Source of the DNA: Nitrososphaerota archaeon
Lineage (GTDB): Archaea; Thermoproteota; Nitrososphaeria; Nitrososphaerales; UBA57
Direction: 5' to 3'
Length of the DNA: 15,349 nt
Assembly (NCBI GenBank): GCA_022572285.1
Contig: JACZWF010000012.1
Location: forward strand, 1-15,349
Each line of letters opens with the position of its first letter. Within the stretch, counting starts at the first letter, position 1. A model generated the notes under the pieces. It searched no databases and was not told where the DNA came from. It saw only the letters and a list, made by a program, of their open reading frames with translations. Below, piece by piece: positions 13,639 through 15,349 of this stretch. The translations under genes were made by a program, and so were the position numbers.

Positions 13639-14850
13639 ATGATGCCCCCCATTAAGGTAGGAGATTCATTAGATATAATACTATCAAATGCACTCTCTGG
13701 CAAAACACTTTTCAAGGATAGGAGTGCTCTCCGTTCTGACTACATACCAAACAATCTCCCATATAGAAACGATCAAATAACAAGCATCGCGCAAATATTA
13801 TCACCAATACTACAAAATTCAAAACCTTCTAACCTTCTACTATATGGAAAGACTGGTAGTGGAAAGACCGCCGTAGCTAAATATGTCTTAGAAAAGTTTC
13901 AACAAGCTACAATAAAACACGATAAACAAATCTCACTAGCCTATTCAAACGCTAGGCTAGCTGGCAGTGAATATAGAGTCTTAGTAGATCTCGGACAATC
14001 ACTAAATCTAAAAATACCATTTACAGGTCTCCCACTAAGCGAGGTTCTTCAAAGAATATTCAACCACATATCTCAATTTAACCTAAAAACTATATTCGTT
14101 CTAGACGAAATTGACTTCCTAGGAAAGCACTCATATGACGATATCCTCTACTCATTAACACGTAGTAACGAGCATTTAGGAAGCGGCCTGCTTGCTCTTA
14201 TAGGAATATCTAACGATCTAAATTTCAAAACATTTCTCGATCCCAGGGTGCTTAGTAGTTTAGATGAGGAAGAAGTTCTTTTCCCTCCATATACTGTAGA
14301 ACAGCTAAGAGATATACTTTCAGAAAGGGTATCTTTAGCCTTCAATAAGGATACGGTTCGTACTAGTATCAGCAACTTATGTGCGGCGCTAGCAGGATCT
14401 GAGCATGGAGATGCAAGGCGCGCAATAGACCTCCTTAGGGTTGCTGGAGAGGTTGCTGAAAGGGAAGCTGCGACAACAGTTGAGGACAGACATGTACGCA
14501 TAGCCTCACAAAAAATAGATCAAGATAGAATTTTCAATGCCGTAAAAACACTCCCACTCCACGAGAAAGTAGTACTTGCATCTGTATCTCTCCTACCTTC
14601 AATTAGTACCACCGGCCAAGTCTTTGATAAGTATCAAAACCTTGCTAGAGGAATAAGCCTAGATCCCCTCACACAGAGGAGAGTAAGCGCGCTGCTAAGC
14701 GAACTTGACGTCCAGGGACTCATTAACGCAAATATCATAAACCACGGCCGCCACGGAAGAACTAAAAGAATTACATGCCTAGTTCCAAAGGATATTCTTG
14801 ATGAAATATTCTCACAAAACTCCCAAGAGCTACATCTCCTTCACTCATAG
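13639..14850 (+). CDS. cdc6: Orc1/Cdc6 replication initiator
   Basis: This is an AAA+ ATPase that binds origin boxes and helps load the MCM helicase. The 403-residue protein has Walker A GKTGSGKT (70-77), Walker B VLDEID (154-159), sensor 1 in GISND (N192) and sensor 2 in GDARRAIDLLR (257-267, R260/R261). A C-terminal winged-helix domain (about 290-395) carries LARGISLDPLTQRRVSALLSELDVQGLI and the basic wing NHGRHGRTKR. An initiator N-terminal segment (ALRSDYIPNNLPYRNDQI) precedes the ATPase core. The gene starts at ATG 13639 or the adjacent ATG 13642, about 90 bases from the right inner origin element, the usual self-linked arrangement. Coding sequence here is richer in A and C than the genes to the left, in line with a change of replication strand. 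Its stop faces DP1 with 18 bases between. Confidence 0.96.
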   Translation: MMPPIKVGDSLDIILSNALSGKTLFKDRSALRSDYIPNNLPYRNDQITSIAQILSPILQNSKPSNLLLYGKTGSGKTAVAKYVLEKFQQATIKHDKQISLAYSNARLAGSEYRVLVDLGQSLNLKIPFTGLPLSEVLQRIFNHISQFNLKTIFVLDEIDFLGKHSYDDILYSLTRSNEHLGSGLLALIGISNDLNFKTFLDPRVLSSLDEEEVLFPPYTVEQLRDILSERVSLAFNKDTVRTSISNLCAALAGSEHGDARRAIDLLRVAGEVAEREAATTVEDRHVRIASQKIDQDRIFNAVKTLPLHEKVVLASVSLLPSISTTGQVFDKYQNLARGISLDPLTQRRVSALLSELDVQGLINANIINHGRHGRTKRITCLVPKDILDEIFSQNSQELHLLHS

Positions 14851-14868
14851 ACGATGAGTGAGATCCAT

Positions 14869-15349
14869 CTACAAGAAGTTCTTAGTCAAAACGTCAAAAG
14901 TCGAAAGGTTAACTATCGGTGCCACTCCCGCAACTGGCACAATACCCATGTTATATTGATATCTAGTCTGCGACTGCCAAGTCCCAGAGTTCAATAATAA
15001 TGTCCCTTTGTAGACATCAGAATCCAGAGTATGAATATGGCCACAATGGAATATGTCAGGAACGGATTCAATTACTAACCTATCACTTTTTTCAGGGGCG
15101 AAAGAAGTCCCTCTCCCATACGTTGGTGCAAGATGACGGGCCTTCAACAGGAGCTTCATAGCGGCCGCAGGCCTTTCAAAGCTCTGGTTCGGTGCAGTAG
15201 ATACCACGTCCGGTAAGCTCTGCCCATGATAAATTAGAACATTTACACCATGTAAACGAATTTCAGCTGGGTTACCCAGCATTGTAAGATTCTCCATTTC
15301 ATATAATGCACCAGCATATTTTTTCGGAATAGCGAATTGAGGCAAAGCT
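14869..15349 (-). CDS. polB: DNA polymerase D small subunit (DP1), N-terminally cut
   Basis: This is the C-terminal 160 residues of DP1, the small subunit of polymerase D and carrier of its Mre11-like calcineurin-type 3'-5' proofreading exonuclease. The frame is open to the window edge on the minus strand, so the start lies beyond it. Family motifs are MLGNPAEIRLHGVNVLIYHG, the RHLAPTYGRG stretch, LVIESVPDIFHCGHIH (the metal-binding GHIH), and LLNSGTWQSQT. The C-terminus (VPVAGVAPIVNLST) is complete. It ends 18 bases from the convergent orc1 stop. In many archaea DP1 sits beside orc1/cdc6, and DP2 is also nearby here. The upstream OB-fold domain and first metal ligands cannot be checked. Confidence 0.94.
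   Translation of the reverse strand, partial: ALPQFAIPKKYAGALYEMENLTMLGNPAEIRLHGVNVLIYHGQSLPDVVSTAPNQSFERPAAAMKLLLKARHLAPTYGRGTSFAPEKSDRLVIESVPDIFHCGHIHTLDSDVYKGTLLLNSGTWQSQTRYQYNMGIVPVAGVAPIVNLSTFDVLTKNFL

Noticed and set aside
1..15349. CRISPR array or cas genes
   Set aside because: No regularly spaced direct repeats and no Cas-like motifs were seen; the only repeats are the parA palindromes and origin elements.

Overview
The window is archaeal chromosomal DNA. It carries both subunits of the archaea-specific D-family DNA polymerase (DP2 and DP1), an Orc1/Cdc6 initiator, a geranylgeranylglyceryl phosphate synthase for ether lipids, an Elf1-type zinc protein, TATA-like promoter boxes, and probable TTG or GTG starts. 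Base composition is AT-leaning. The DP2 N-terminal signature, the long-form GGGP synthase and the clustered hemB-hemL-hemC-SUMT genes look most like the Thaumarchaeota/TACK side of the archaea. That placement comes from remembered family resemblance, not a search.

Layout, left to right. (1) Positions 2-532: the C-terminal two thirds of a thioredoxin reductase, cut by the window edge. (2) 536-1518, minus: a ParA/Soj-type ATPase with a translationally coupled 78-residue acidic partner, preceded by a palindromic operator or centromere candidate (1530-1570). (3) 1640-1740: a dense cluster of perfect hairpins, a possible small RNA. (4) 1752-2936, minus: a membrane GT2 glycosyltransferase interrupted by one in-frame TAA. 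(5) 3015-7057, plus: a promoter and tight operon hemB-hemL-hemC-SUMT, taking glutamate-1-semialdehyde to precorrin-2, without hemA or hemD in view. (6) 7069-11516, minus: Elf1 - GGGP synthase - DP2, very tightly packed. DP2 has no usual start codon for its conserved first 140 residues and lies in the same frame as the GGGP synthase, one TGA apart. (7) 11681-13072: three unrecognised genes, one a membrane-tethered winged-helix protein and one a soluble winged-helix protein. (8) 13073-13638: a gene-free region with the marks of a replication origin. It has two ORB-type initiator boxes 60 bp apart, then a 90-bp core of about 86% A+T bracketed by an inverted pair of a second, pyrimidine-tract-bearing element. 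(9) 13639-14850: orc1/cdc6, plus. (10) 14869-15349, minus: the C-terminal part of DP1, cut by the window edge.

The right half therefore looks like a replication island: origin, initiator and both polymerase D subunits within about 8 kb. ParA lies roughly 12 kb from the origin, as partition genes often do. In sampled lines the plus strand is G-richer than C left of the origin whichever strand is coding, and mostly C-richer to the right, which supports the origin call. The main anomalies are the missing DP2 start codon, the nonsense codon in the glycosyltransferase, the hybrid inner origin elements, and the hairpin cluster beside parA.
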